A stretch of 64,000 bases of DNA from Phycisphaerae bacterium (GCA_012744475.1 JAAYBV010000051.1:62001-126000); one strand, 5' to 3'. Positions 38,846-49,311 are shown, counted from the stretch's first letter. Made by a program: numbers and translations. The notes: generated by a model from the letters alone, not told the origin.

Positions 38846-39007
38846 ATGAAGTACCGGTGCCTTCTCTGCGGCTACATCTACGATCCGGCCGTCGGTGATC
38901 CCGACAACGGGGTCCGGCCGGGAACCGCCTTCGCCGACCTGCCGGACGACTGGGTCTGTCCGGAATGTGGAGCCGGCAAAGACCAGTTCGAGCCCGCCGA
39001 CGACTGA
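38846..39007 (+). CDS. rubredoxin (53 aa; absent from ORF track)
   Basis: Manual translation [53 protein letters not shown]; two CXXCG knuckles. Confidence 0.96.
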   Translation: MKYRCLLCGYIYDPAVGDPDNGVRPGTAFADLPDDWVCPECGAGKDQFEPADD

Positions 39008-39136
39008 GGTCGGCTTCTCCCTGGACCCGCAACGATGGACTGCCGAGCCTCTGGCTCCCAGAGGCTCGGGGCCGCCGCTCGCATCGATGTCATGGGCAAG
39101 CATCGGGCCGCTTCCGACCCGCAGGAGAACACGACA

Positions 39137-40684
39137 ATGACTGTCCAGGACATTCACCCTTCCCTCGCCGCGATGGAAATCGTGTGTGCCGAGACCGCTG
39201 CCGCTCCGACGGCGATGGTCGTCTTCGGCGCCTCCGGCGATCTGGCGCATCGCAAGCTCCTGCCCGGTCTGGCCCAGATCCGGCAGCGCGGCCTGCTGAG
39301 CGAGCATTTCTGTCTTCTGGGTTGCGGACGCACGGAGTATTCTGACGAACAGTTCCGTCAGATGGCCCGCGAAGCCCTTCGCAAGAATGCCAAGGGCATC
39401 TCCGACGACACGGCGAGATCGTTCATCGAGGGACTCTATTACGTCAGCGGCGATTACGACGATCCCGCTTTGTACCAGCGCCTCAAGGACCGGCTCGCCG
39501 AATTGAAGGCCCGCCACCGCATCTCGGGCTGTGACATCTTCTATCTGGCAGTCCCGCCGGCCCTGTACGGGCGCATCACCGAGCATCTCGGCGCCGCCGG
39601 CCTTTCGTGCAAGGGCGAGCCTGAGTGCCAACAGTGCGCCCGACTGGTCGTCGAGAAGCCGTTCGGCCGGGACCTTCAAACCGCCACGGAACTGAACCAG
39701 ATCCTGTACCGCTGGTTCAGCGAAGAGCAAGTCTACCGGATCGACCACTATCTGGGCAAGGAAACCGTCCAGAACCTCATGATCTTCCGCTTCGCCAACG
39801 GCATCTTCGAGCCGGTCTGGAACCGCAGTCACATCGACAATGTCCAGATCACCATCGCCGAGACCCTGGGCGTCGAGCACCGCGCCAGCTACTACGACCA
39901 GTCCGGCGCGCTGCGCGACATGTTCCAGAACCACATGCTCCAGATGCTGGCGCTGGTGGCGATGGAACCGCCCAGCTCGTTCGACGCCGACCGCATCCGC
40001 GACGAGAAGGCCAAGCTGCTTCGCTCGATTCGCCCGTTCGAGTTCGACGAATGGAACAGCTCGTTCGTGCGAGGCCGGTACGGCCCGGGCATCGTGAACG
40101 GCCAGCACGTGCCGGCCTACCGCGAGGAGCGCGGCGTCGCGGCGGATTCGACCACGGAGACCTTCGTCGCCGCACGCCTCTTCGTGGACAACTGGCGATG
40201 GAAAGATGTCCCCTTCTATCTGCGGACGGGCAAGCGGCTGGCCCGCAAGGACACGGAGATCGCCATCACGTTCAAGCAGGTGCCGCACTCGCTGTTCGGC
40301 TCGGTCGGCCTCGACGAGTTGCCGCCCAACGTCCTGGTGTTCCGCATCCAGCCGGAAGAGGGAATGTCGCTGCACTTCCAGGCCAAGCGGCCGGGCTCGA
40401 AGATCTGCATGGGCACGCTCAACATGAGCTTCGCCTACAAAGACGTCTTCCATGCGGAGATGCCCGAAGCCTACGAGCGGCTCCTGCTCGATTGCATGAC
40501 CGGCGATCAGACGCTGTTCACGCGGTTCGACTCCGTGGACCTCGCCTGGCGGCTCCTGATGCCCGTCCTCGACGCCTGGCAGGCCGGCAGGACTCCCCTG
40601 CCGGAATATCCCGCCGGCAGCGAGAGCTTCCCGCAGGCCGACGCTCTACCCGCCGCCGACGGCCGACGCTGGCGCCGCCTCTGA
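39137..40684 (+). CDS. zwf: glucose-6-phosphate 1-dehydrogenase
   Basis: VVFGASGDLAHRKLLPGL, RLVVEKPFGRDL, YRIDHYLGKETVQNLMIFRFAN, PFYLRTGKRLARKDTEIAITFK. Confidence 0.96.
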   Translation: MTVQDIHPSLAAMEIVCAETAAAPTAMVVFGASGDLAHRKLLPGLAQIRQRGLLSEHFCLLGCGRTEYSDEQFRQMAREALRKNAKGISDDTARSFIEGLYYVSGDYDDPALYQRLKDRLAELKARHRISGCDIFYLAVPPALYGRITEHLGAAGLSCKGEPECQQCARLVVEKPFGRDLQTATELNQILYRWFSEEQVYRIDHYLGKETVQNLMIFRFANGIFEPVWNRSHIDNVQITIAETLGVEHRASYYDQSGALRDMFQNHMLQMLALVAMEPPSSFDADRIRDEKAKLLRSIRPFEFDEWNSSFVRGRYGPGIVNGQHVPAYREERGVAADSTTETFVAARLFVDNWRWKDVPFYLRTGKRLARKDTEIAITFKQVPHSLFGSVGLDELPPNVLVFRIQPEEGMSLHFQAKRPGSKICMGTLNMSFAYKDVFHAEMPEAYERLLLDCMTGDQTLFTRFDSVDLAWRLLMPVLDAWQAGRTPLPEYPAGSESFPQADALPAADGRRWRRL

Positions 40685-40724
40685 GCCGGGCAATCGTTAT
40701 ACCCGATACAGGAAGTCGTGTTTT

Positions 40725-41750
40725 CTATCGGGCGGCGAGGAGGAAGGCCCGGATGTTTTCGGTGGGCACGTCGGGGGGCATGCCGCCGCCGCAGGAGAGG
40801 ATGATTCGCCGTCTGTCGTTCAATGATTCAAGAGCCGCCTCTACGCTCGTCGCAACATCTTCCGGCGTACCTTGCGCCAGCACGTCTCGGGGTGGGATGT
40901 TGCCCAGCAAGGTCACGCTGTCGCCGGCCCGCTGACGCATCTCGCCCAGCGAGTGCTCGAACGCGAAGTTGAAGAGATTGACGCCAATCTCGGCCAGGTA
41001 CGGCGCACAGACCAGACCCTGCGCGTCGTTGTGGAAGAACCGCACGGGAACGTCGAGACAGCCGAACACCCGCTTCAGATAAGGCAGCGCCGACTGCCGA
41101 AAGTCCGCGTCGCCGAGAAAGCCGACGATGTCGTCGAGGATGAAGACGCCCTCGATGGACGGGAAGCACTCCTTCTGGAGTTGCAGCCACTCGACGGAGA
41201 AATCCGCGATCCGCGTCAGAAGCTTCGCGACAGGCTCGGGGTCGGTGCGCAGCGCCATGAGGAACTCGGTCGTCCCCATCAGGAAGGTTGCGACATTCAG
41301 CGGGCCGCGTGCGACCGCGAACCGGACGCGGTGCCCCGCTTCTTCTATTGCGGCCTGATGCAGCATGAGCCGACGAAGAACAAACGGCAGCAGGCCATCC
41401 GTCCTCGGGTTTGGCTTCTCGATGTTGGCGATATCACCGATGGAACGGATGATCTTGTCCGCGTAGGGCAGCGCGTTCTCCTCCCACCGGCACTTGGTTC
41501 CGAACGCCGACGGCTCAGTGCACATGCCGTATTCCGACCAGAAGCCGGGAAGGAACATCACATCGGGAAAGGTCCGGATCGCCTTGAGGTTCGCATCGAG
41601 CCACTTGCGATCGCTGCTGTAATAGTTCAGGACGGTCTGTCCCGCCCAACCCGGCAGCCAGGGGCTGTCGATGATGAAACCAACCGCAAGCGGATCGACT
41701 ACATCGCCATCGAGGACCGCCAACAGCTTCTCCCACTGCTCGTTCGTCAT
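40725..41750 (-). CDS. uroporphyrinogen decarboxylase (URO-D) family protein
   Basis: Overall URO-D/MtaA-like pattern: FARGPLNVATFLMGTTEFLMAL, GVFILDDIVGFLGDADFRQSALPYLKRVF, FHNDAQGLV, NFAFEHSLGEMRQRAGDSVTLLGNIPPRDVL. Confidence 0.75.
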   Translation of the reverse strand: MTNEQWEKLLAVLDGDVVDPLAVGFIIDSPWLPGWAGQTVLNYYSSDRKWLDANLKAIRTFPDVMFLPGFWSEYGMCTEPSAFGTKCRWEENALPYADKIIRSIGDIANIEKPNPRTDGLLPFVLRRLMLHQAAIEEAGHRVRFAVARGPLNVATFLMGTTEFLMALRTDPEPVAKLLTRIADFSVEWLQLQKECFPSIEGVFILDDIVGFLGDADFRQSALPYLKRVFGCLDVPVRFFHNDAQGLVCAPYLAEIGVNLFNFAFEHSLGEMRQRAGDSVTLLGNIPPRDVLAQGTPEDVATSVEAALESLNDRRRIILSCGGGMPPDVPTENIRAFLLAAR

Positions 41751-41774
41751 TGTGTCACGTGTCCCCAAGGAGTC

Positions 41775-42950
41775 TCAGAACCTCTTGACCTCGACCTCCG
41801 CGCCCGACTGCTCAGCGGAGACGTAGGCACTGTAGATCGTCGCGATGCAGTCGGCCGCCAGAGAGCTGTCGGTCTCCACGGGCTCGCCGTATGCGGCGGT
41901 GCGGTAGAACGCCTCGATTTCCTGCGGATAGCCCGTGAACCAGTCCTCGTCCGGCGATGGATTCGACCAGCCCTGCTTAGTGCCGATCTTCTCGACGACG
42001 TAGACATCCTTGAAGTTCGTCTCCAGCGGGTTGTAGGTTTGCATCGCCGTGTTCGGGTTGATGTTGCAGACCGACCGGTGATTGTTGGCCGCGACCTCCA
42101 GCCAGTTGTGGATGCCGCCCAGGACGATGTCGGAGGCGAAGATCGTCGCGAGCGTGCCGTCCTCGAAGACCACGTGCATCACCGAAAAATCGTCGATGTC
42201 GAAGTAATCGCAGCGAATGTGCCCTTCGTCGCGGAAGTTCGGCATGCGGGTCAACGCGTGGATCCGCGCGGTGACGGACTTCGGACGGATCGGCACGCCG
42301 TCGCGAGCCTTGCCTTCCACACGCTTGAGATACAGCGCCGCCGTCAGAGGGTGGCAGCCCTTGCCGATCATGACGCCGCCGCCGGAGTATTTCCAGTACG
42401 CGTAGGTGCGGGCGTGCGAGCCTGAATGGGCCTCCTCGCCGTGAATCCACAGAATCTGGGCGCCGGTCTTCTCGATGATCTCCCGCTCCTTCTGGATCGA
42501 AGGGGCATAGATCCAGTTCTCTGCGTAGAGGATCTTCCCTTTGCTTTTGGCCTCCGCCTTGAGCATGCGTTCGACGCTGGCCAGCGCGCTCTTCCTCGCG
42601 GCCTTCTTGGAGAAATTCTCGCCGTTGAAATCCTCCGAGCCGTCGCCGAAGAAGCCGGTCAGCGGCTTCTCCACGATCACGTACTTGTCGCGCTGCAGCG
42701 CCGCAATCGCCACCGGCTCGTGGGCCGAGGCGGTCGTGCAGCAGTGGACGACGTCCACGTCGTCCAGAAGAGCCTCCAGGCTGTCGTACGCCCTGATTCC
42801 CCGCTTGTCCGCGTAGGCTTGGGCGCCTTCCAGCGCGTAGACCCCTTTGATCTCGACATTCGTGCCGTAGACTTTTCGGATCGCCTCGAAATGAAACGAA
42901 GCCGAGAATCCGGCGCCGACGATCCCGGCGCGAACGGTCTTCTTGTTCAT
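41775..42950 (-). CDS. Gfo/Idh/MocA family oxidoreductase
   Basis: VRAGIVGAGFSASFHFEAIRKVYG; DVVHCCTTASAHEPVAIAALQRDKYVIVEKPLTG. Confidence 0.9.
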   Translation of the reverse strand: MNKKTVRAGIVGAGFSASFHFEAIRKVYGTNVEIKGVYALEGAQAYADKRGIRAYDSLEALLDDVDVVHCCTTASAHEPVAIAALQRDKYVIVEKPLTGFFGDGSEDFNGENFSKKAARKSALASVERMLKAEAKSKGKILYAENWIYAPSIQKEREIIEKTGAQILWIHGEEAHSGSHARTYAYWKYSGGGVMIGKGCHPLTAALYLKRVEGKARDGVPIRPKSVTARIHALTRMPNFRDEGHIRCDYFDIDDFSVMHVVFEDGTLATIFASDIVLGGIHNWLEVAANNHRSVCNINPNTAMQTYNPLETNFKDVYVVEKIGTKQGWSNPSPDEDWFTGYPQEIEAFYRTAAYGEPVETDSSLAADCIATIYSAYVSAEQSGAEVEVKRF

Positions 42951-42996
42951 GCAGTTCTCCTTGTTCGGCGGCGCCGCGACCGGCGGTCGCCGTCTG

Positions 42997-43962
42997 TCAA
43001 CGATTCGCAGTCCCCTGGCCGGACGCCTTTGCCGTCGCCTCGTACTCGGCAAACAGCTTCGCGACGCCCGCCTGCCGGGCATCGCCGTCATGGACTATGA
43101 CGCGATAGCGCAGCGTCAGCGGCTGGCCCCTGGGAATCTCGGTAAACTCGCCTTCAGGCCAGTACATCGGCGTGGGCGAGAAGAATCCGTAGTTCCGCGT
43201 GAACCATTTCGACGGATACCAGCGGTTGTTCAGGTTCTGGAAGATGGCCATGCCTTCGGCCATGCCCTCGTAAGCGCCGCTGTAGTCGCACCAGGGCGAA
43301 GCGACGCCGAATGTGCCCTTCTCCCCGAAGCCGCCGTGAGCATTGATCAGCGTCCCGCCGGAATCGACGCTCAGCTCGGGCACCACGCGCCCGGAAAAGA
43401 ACGAATGGTTCGTCTTGCCGATGCGGATGTCCGTCAGCGGATCGAGCGTGACTTCGAAGTCGATCACGCGCAGGTCCGCGCGCGGGACCGAGATCACAAT
43501 CGTCCGCCGGTCGCGGATGACCGGCTCGGCGCCGGGCCGCCGCCAGAGACATTCATCGACAAACGTCACCGATGGTCCCTCGGCGACTGCGATCTTCGGA
43601 CCCTGCGAGACGATCTGGCCCCGTTCGTTCGAGTCCTGCCAGTAGTTGCCGCCGTTGACCTGATCGCACCCGAAGAACAGCGAGTGATGGTGCGGCCAGG
43701 GCCACGACGTCTCGGTCGTCACCGACCGGCCCGAGGCCGGACCGTTGACCGGCCAGAAATACGGGTACTTCTGGAGCGAGCCATACTTATAGCAGGTGAA
43801 GCGTCTGCCGTCGACGTCGACGACGATGCGCATGCGGTCGGCTTCGAGCCGCGCGGTAACGTGCGGCGTATTCGATTCGCCCGCCGCCGCACAACGGGCC
43901 GCGACAGGAAGCAGACAAGCCGCGAACAGCGCCGCCGCCACGAATCCCTGCGATCGTTTCAT
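42997..43962 (-). CDS. DUF6807 (PmoA-like) secreted protein
   Basis: Signal peptide; YPYFWPVNGPASGRSVT, WPWPHHHSLFFGCDQVNGGNYW, GVASPWCDYSG. Confidence 0.75.
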   Translation of the reverse strand: MKRSQGFVAAALFAACLLPVAARCAAAGESNTPHVTARLEADRMRIVVDVDGRRFTCYKYGSLQKYPYFWPVNGPASGRSVTTETSWPWPHHHSLFFGCDQVNGGNYWQDSNERGQIVSQGPKIAVAEGPSVTFVDECLWRRPGAEPVIRDRRTIVISVPRADLRVIDFEVTLDPLTDIRIGKTNHSFFSGRVVPELSVDSGGTLINAHGGFGEKGTFGVASPWCDYSGAYEGMAEGMAIFQNLNNRWYPSKWFTRNYGFFSPTPMYWPEGEFTEIPRGQPLTLRYRVIVHDGDARQAGVAKLFAEYEATAKASGQGTANR

Positions 43963-44000
43963 AGCGTTTTCTCTTCCTCTGGGACGATCCACTCAATGCA

Positions 44001-45368
44001 TCACAGATGCCACGGACTGCGCATCGTGCGAGCCATCATCCGAGTCGCCTGCTCGTCGCCGATGAACTGTTCTTTGTCCGGGTCCCATCGCAGCTTGCGT
44101 CCCAGACGCATCGCAATATCCCCCAGCAGACAGACCGAACACGAGCGGTGCGCCACCTCAACCGGGGCGATGGTTTCCGCCCGCGACTTGACGCACTCGT
44201 AGAAGTTGGCCTTGTGGTTGTTGCTCACATAGAGCTTCGTCTCGTCCGGGCCGATCGTCTCTTCCAGCAGCGACTTGGGCTGGGCGTCGATGGACCCTCG
44301 GGTGACGTGGACCCAGCCGGCGTCGCCCTCGAAGACCACGCCCGACTTGTTCTCCTGCTCGTCGGTGCAGATGACCTTGACGCCGTTGGCGTAGGTGTAC
44401 TCGATGTGGAACCGCCCGTGCACGTCCCAGAGACCGTCCTTGGGGAACTCTGCCCGGCCTTCGATCTCGACCGGTCCGGTGAGCTCGGCGCCCATGCCCC
44501 AATGGGCGATGTCGTTGTGGTGGCTGCCCCATCCGGTGATCATGCCGGCGCTGTAGTCGCTGATGCGCAGCCAGCCCGGGCGATCGTCGATCTTCTCGGG
44601 ATGGACCCGCTTCTCGGTGTACGGCGCCCACGGGGCCGGGCCGAGCCACATGTCGTAGTCGAGCCACTCGGGCACGGGCATCACCGGCTGCGGGTCGCAA
44701 CCTGGGTCGATTCCGAAACCGACCTTGACGGTATGCAGCTTGCCGACGCGGCCGTTGCGGACCAGCTCGCACGCCCTGCGGAACCGGCTCTCGGACCGCT
44801 GCTGGCTCCCGATCTGGAAGACACGGCCGCATTGGCGAACCGTATCGCTGACGATGCGCCCTTCCTCCAGCGTCAGGGACAGGGGTTTTTGCAGGAAGAT
44901 GTCCTTTCCCGCCCGGGCCGCTTCAACCGTCGGGATGGCGTGCCAGTGGTCCGGCGTGACGATCTGCACCGCGTCAATGTCCGCACGGGCCAACAACTCG
45001 CGGAAGTCTCCATACGTCGCGCAGCCCTGATACGACGCGGCTCCGCTTCGCTCCCGATAGCGCGCCTCGACCAGCTTCTTGGCCGCTTCGACCCGGTGGG
45101 AATCCACGTCACAGACTGCGACGACCTGCACCTGGGGGAATCCCAGAGCCTCTCTCAGGTCGCCCGTGCCCATGCGTCCGACGCCGATGCAACCGACCGC
45201 AATCCGCTCGCTCGGGGCCGACGCTCCGAAGACACTGCTCGGCACGATGGTCGGCAGCGCCAGGCCGGCGCCCAAAACGGCGGAGTTTCTCAGAAACCTC
45301 CGCCTCGACAGATTCCGAACGCTGGACGGGGCACGATTCTCGGCGTGCTCGGGCGTTTCACTTCTCAT
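44001..45368 (-). CDS. Gfo/Idh/MocA family oxidoreductase, TAT signal
   Basis: LSRRRFLRNSAVLGAGLALP; VGCIGVGRMGTGDL; IVTPDHWHAIPTVEAARAGKDIFLQKPLSLTLEEGRIV. Confidence 0.92.
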   Translation of the reverse strand: MRSETPEHAENRAPSSVRNLSRRRFLRNSAVLGAGLALPTIVPSSVFGASAPSERIAVGCIGVGRMGTGDLREALGFPQVQVVAVCDVDSHRVEAAKKLVEARYRERSGAASYQGCATYGDFRELLARADIDAVQIVTPDHWHAIPTVEAARAGKDIFLQKPLSLTLEEGRIVSDTVRQCGRVFQIGSQQRSESRFRRACELVRNGRVGKLHTVKVGFGIDPGCDPQPVMPVPEWLDYDMWLGPAPWAPYTEKRVHPEKIDDRPGWLRISDYSAGMITGWGSHHNDIAHWGMGAELTGPVEIEGRAEFPKDGLWDVHGRFHIEYTYANGVKVICTDEQENKSGVVFEGDAGWVHVTRGSIDAQPKSLLEETIGPDETKLYVSNNHKANFYECVKSRAETIAPVEVAHRSCSVCLLGDIAMRLGRKLRWDPDKEQFIGDEQATRMMARTMRSPWHL

Positions 45369-45422
45369 GATCAGCTCCTCGAAATGGGCCAGGCCGCATC
45401 GGTCAAATGACACCCGAGCATA

Positions 45423-45442
45423 ACAGGGGGACAGCCCCCTGT
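45423..45442. repeat. short perfect hairpin ACAGGGGG-ACAG-CCCCCTGT
   Basis: 8-bp perfect stem with 4-nt loop ~55 bp upstream of the minus-strand Gfo/Idh gene. Confidence 0.6.
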
Positions 45443-45516
45443 CAACGCTGCGAAAAAGACGCGAAACCCCGTGTGTGTGCCCCTTCGCACAGTGTTCATT
45501 CCAAGCGCAGAGAGCT

Positions 45517-45637
45517 GTGTGTGGCAGCCTCAAGTCCGCAGGACTTGGGGATGGTCCCCTGCATTGGCCACTTCCTGCCACCAACACGCCGGTCAAGACT
45601 ACCATCCCCAAACGCTACGCGTTTGAGGCTGCCACAC
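45517..45637. repeat. REPIN-like palindromic element, copy 1
   Basis: gtgtgtggcagcctcaagtccgcaggacttggggatggt ... accatccccaaacgctacgcgtttgaggctgccacac. Confidence 0.8.
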
Positions 45638-45761
45638 GACGATACCCTCGTCTTTTTGCCGTGAATCCCCGTCGGCATCTGTGGTATGATACCGGCTGCT
45701 GGCGCGGGGTCAGGCCCTGCTCGAATCGGTGGAAATGTCGCCTTTTTTGGAGAAGATACCG

Positions 45762-46613
45762 ATGAAGTCCACTCAGAATCGACGAGAATTCCTTCAGATC
45801 GCCTCGCTGGGCGCGGCCGCCTCTCTGGCGGGTCTGGGCTGTTCGCAGGCCAGCCTCCAAGCCAAGGATCGCGGCAGCCGCAAGCCCAAATTCCACCTGG
45901 GTATGGCCTCGTACACGCTGCGCAAATTCGACCTGGACCAGACCCTGAAGATGACCAGGCGGGTCGGCCTGGACTACATCGCGTTCAAGAGCTTCCATTT
46001 GGCGCTCGACAGCAGTCCCGAGCGGATCAAAGAGGCCGTCGCAAAGGTCGAAGACGCCGGGCTGAAGCTCTACGGCGGCGGCGTGATCTACATGAACAAC
46101 GAAGCCGAAGTCCGGCAGGCCTTCGCCTATGCCCAAGCCGCGGGCATGAAGGTCATCATCGGCGTGCCGCAGTACGACCTGCTGCCGCTGGTCAACGACC
46201 TCGTCAAGGAATATGACATCCAGGTCGCGATCCACAACCACGGCCCCGGCGACAAGGTGTACCCGCTGCCGGAGACGGCCTACGAGAAGGTCAAGGACCT
46301 CGACAAGCGAATTGGTCTGTGCAACGACATCGGCCATACGATGCGCTCGGGTGTGGACCCGTCGGAGTCGGCTCGCAAGTACGCTGACCGGCTGCTCGAT
46401 GTCCACATCAAGGACGTGACTGCCGCCACGGCCAAAGGCAGCACGTGCGAGGTCGGTCGCGGCGTGATCGACATCCCGAAGTTCGTCCGGACACTGGTCG
46501 ATATCGACTACGCCGGGATCGTCGCCTTCGAATACGAGAAGGACGAGAACGATCCGATGCCGGGCCTGGCCGAGTCAGTCGGTCACGTTCGCGGGGTCAT
46601 GGCCTCGCTCTGA
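45762..46613 (+). CDS. sugar phosphate isomerase/epimerase (TIM barrel), TAT/lipoprotein signal
   Basis: NRREFLQIASLGAAASLAGLGC; FHLGMASYTLRKFDLDQTLKMTRRVGLDYIAFK; HNHGPGD; GLCNDIGHTMRSGVDP; DVHIKDV. Confidence 0.88.
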   Translation: MKSTQNRREFLQIASLGAAASLAGLGCSQASLQAKDRGSRKPKFHLGMASYTLRKFDLDQTLKMTRRVGLDYIAFKSFHLALDSSPERIKEAVAKVEDAGLKLYGGGVIYMNNEAEVRQAFAYAQAAGMKVIIGVPQYDLLPLVNDLVKEYDIQVAIHNHGPGDKVYPLPETAYEKVKDLDKRIGLCNDIGHTMRSGVDPSESARKYADRLLDVHIKDVTAATAKGSTCEVGRGVIDIPKFVRTLVDIDYAGIVAFEYEKDENDPMPGLAESVGHVRGVMASL

Positions 46614-46649
46614 CGGCGTGCCTATGCCGGCCACAGGAGGTGGTCCCTC

Positions 46650-48092
46650 ATGCCGTACAACATCCGAATCGTCAGCACGTATCCGCCCCGCCGGTGCGGG
46701 ATCGGGACGTTCTCGCGCGATCTGGCGACGGCGCTGGCGCATTTCACGTCCGAGGTCGGCCACATCCGCATCGCGGCCATCGACAACGGACACAGGCCTT
46801 ACGACATCCCGGTTGATCTCGTCATCGACCAGTACAACCCCCGCTCGTGGCATGACACGGTCGTCCATATCTGCACGCGGGCGGCCGAAGCCAGGAACCC
46901 GACCGTGGTGGTGCTGCAGCACGAGTTCGGGCTCGATCCCGATGCGCAGGGCAACGACGGCCAGGGCGCCAATTTCGTCCAGATGGCGCACGCCTTCGGC
47001 GATCGCGGGCTCGACACGCTGGTCTACCTTCACACCGTGCTCGACGAGCCCGACGCCCACCAGCGGCAGATCATCCGGGACCTGGCCGAGTACAGTGACG
47101 GCCTGATCGTCACCACCGAAAGCGCGATCCAGATTCTCGAATCCGAGACCTATGGGATCCCCCACATCAAGCTCAAGCACATCGACCACGGCATCCGGAT
47201 GCAGAATCCGTCGCAGTTCAACCGCCTGACCATCAAGCAGGAGTACGGGCTGGAGAACCGCTTTCTGATCACCACGCTGGGCCTTCTGTCGCCGGACAAG
47301 GGCGTGCCATACGGAATCCGCGCCTACGGCCGGTTCCTTCAGGAATCCTGCACGGAGACGCAGCGAAAGCAGATCGTCTACCTCATTGCGGGCCAGGCCC
47401 ATCCGGAATTCGTCAAGGCCGACGGCGGCCTGCCGTACCGCCATTTCATGGACACGATCCAACAGGCCCTCGATGAGGCGAAGGTGACCTGGTGCAGAGT
47501 CAAGGAGTTGAGCTCCGCCAACTTCGGGGACTACGACGTCGTCTTTCTCGACACCTTTCTGGACGAGCACACGCTGCTGGAGCTCTACGGTGCTACGAAC
47601 GCGATGCTCCTGCCGTATCTAAACATGCAGCAGATTTCCAGCGGGATACTGGCCGACACGCTGGGCTCGGGCCGCATCGCCGTCACGACGAAGTTCCGCT
47701 ACGCCCGCGAGTTGATCCACTCGAACAAGAAGTGCCCCGAGGGCCTGATCATCGGCCGATTCGCGCGGGGCATTCTCGTCGATTCGGGCGAGCCGGCCGT
47801 CGAGCAGATCGCCCAGGCCCTCGACTATCTGGTCTTCAACGAGCCCAAGCGATTCATGATGGAGCGGCAGGCCCACCAGAGAGGCTATCAGATGAGATGG
47901 AACAACAGCGCCTGGGCCCTGCTGCAATACATCGACTTCATCCGGGACCAGAAGGAGATCGTCACCGGCCGAGGGCTCAGGTTCACGCGTGAGAAGCCTT
48001 CGAAGCTGGACGTCCACAAGTACCGTCAGGTCCCGGTAACCGGCACCATCGAGGCCGTCACGCAGGAACTCAAGACCGGCACTCCAAAGTGA
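46650..48092 (+). CDS. glycosyltransferase family 4-like protein
   Basis: IRIVSTYPPRRCGIGTFSRDLATAL; VVLQHEFGLD; ITTLGLLSPDKGVPYGIRAY; LLPYLNMQQISSGILADTLGSGRIAVTTKFRYA. Confidence 0.85.
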   Translation: MPYNIRIVSTYPPRRCGIGTFSRDLATALAHFTSEVGHIRIAAIDNGHRPYDIPVDLVIDQYNPRSWHDTVVHICTRAAEARNPTVVVLQHEFGLDPDAQGNDGQGANFVQMAHAFGDRGLDTLVYLHTVLDEPDAHQRQIIRDLAEYSDGLIVTTESAIQILESETYGIPHIKLKHIDHGIRMQNPSQFNRLTIKQEYGLENRFLITTLGLLSPDKGVPYGIRAYGRFLQESCTETQRKQIVYLIAGQAHPEFVKADGGLPYRHFMDTIQQALDEAKVTWCRVKELSSANFGDYDVVFLDTFLDEHTLLELYGATNAMLLPYLNMQQISSGILADTLGSGRIAVTTKFRYARELIHSNKKCPEGLIIGRFARGILVDSGEPAVEQIAQALDYLVFNEPKRFMMERQAHQRGYQMRWNNSAWALLQYIDFIRDQKEIVTGRGLRFTREKPSKLDVHKYRQVPVTGTIEAVTQELKTGTPK

Positions 48093-48108
48093 GCATCGCC
48101 ATCGGCGC

Positions 48109-48223
48109 GCGTGGCAGCCTCAAACGCGCAGCGTTTGGGGATGGCAGATTCATCCGCAGCAAGGATGCCGAAACGGGCCCAATGGCAAGAGCCATCCCCA
48201 AGCTTCGCTTGAGGCTGCCACAC
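48109..48223. repeat. REPIN-like palindromic element, copy 2
   Basis: gcgtggcagcctcaaacgcgcagcgtttggggatggc ... gccatccccaagcttcgcttgaggctgccacac. Confidence 0.8.
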
Positions 48224-48252
48224 GAGCGATGGGATGGTTTGGCGAACTTACC

Positions 48253-49287
48253 TTACAGCCTCACGAGCTTTCCAGTGCGGGCGGACTCGTAGATCGCCAG
48301 AATCACCTGGACGGCCTTGCGGGCCTCGGGGCCGTCGATCCAAAAGTGCTCGCCGCTTTCGAGCGCTTCGAGGAACGCCTTGAAGTTCCGGCGGTGGTTC
48401 TCGTAGCTGATGGCCGCCGGATCGGCAACGCCGCCGCCCCCTTCGATCTTCATGAACTGCTTGCGGACCTCAATGTCGTCGGGGTGCTTGTCCGCAAACT
48501 CCCACAACGTGATGCTGTTCTCGACGTTGACCGCGGTGCCTCGGGTCCCGGTGATCTCGAAACGCCGGTACTGGCCGGGAAACGAGGACGTGGTTCCGTA
48601 GATGATGCCCAGCGCGCCGCTGGCGTAGCGAAGGACCGCCGCCGCGGTGTCCTCGGCCTCCATCTTGTGGCCGAGCGTCGCGGTGTACGCCTGCACCGAT
48701 TCGATGGGCGGCATCAGGTCGCACAGCATGTCGATCATGTGGATCGACTGGTTCATCAAGGCCCCGCCGCCGTCGAGCTTCCAGGTCCCGTGCCAGGAAT
48801 CCTTGTAGTACTCATCGGTCCGCCACCAGGGGACGTAGACGCCGGCGTAGGTGATGGTGCCGAACCGCCCCGACTGGATCGCGTCGCGCAGCGGCAGCAT
48901 CAGATTGTTGAAGCGATAAGGGAAGATGCCGCCGAGGCGCGTTCCGGCCTTCTCATGGGCGTCGATCATCGCGTCGATCCGCTCCAGCGTGATCTCCAGC
49001 GGCTTCTCGCAGAGAACGTGCTTGCCCGCCCGGGCCGCCGCGATCGTCGGCTCCATGTGCAGGCCGCTCGGCGTCGCAATCGTCACGATGTCCACGTCCT
49101 TGCACTCGACCATCGCCTCGTAGCTGTCAAAGGCCTGGGCGCCGTACTTGTCCGCCAGCTTCCTGGCCCGGTCGACAATCTTGTCACAGCAGGCGGTGAA
49201 CTTCGCGTTCGGGATGTCGCCGATGGCCCTGGCGTGAAAGTCCGCGATCAGGCCCGATCCCACGATGCCAAAATTCCACGTCTTCAT
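48253..49287 (-). CDS. Gfo/Idh/MocA family oxidoreductase
   Basis: WNFGIVGSGLIADFHARAIGDIPNAKF; DIVTIATPSGLHMEPTIAAARAGKHVLCEKPLEITLERID. Confidence 0.92.
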   Translation of the reverse strand: MKTWNFGIVGSGLIADFHARAIGDIPNAKFTACCDKIVDRARKLADKYGAQAFDSYEAMVECKDVDIVTIATPSGLHMEPTIAAARAGKHVLCEKPLEITLERIDAMIDAHEKAGTRLGGIFPYRFNNLMLPLRDAIQSGRFGTITYAGVYVPWWRTDEYYKDSWHGTWKLDGGGALMNQSIHMIDMLCDLMPPIESVQAYTATLGHKMEAEDTAAAVLRYASGALGIIYGTTSSFPGQYRRFEITGTRGTAVNVENSITLWEFADKHPDDIEVRKQFMKIEGGGGVADPAAISYENHRRNFKAFLEALESGEHFWIDGPEARKAVQVILAIYESARTGKLVRL

Positions 49288-49311
49288 CGCAATCTCCGTC
49301 TGTGCAAGGAA

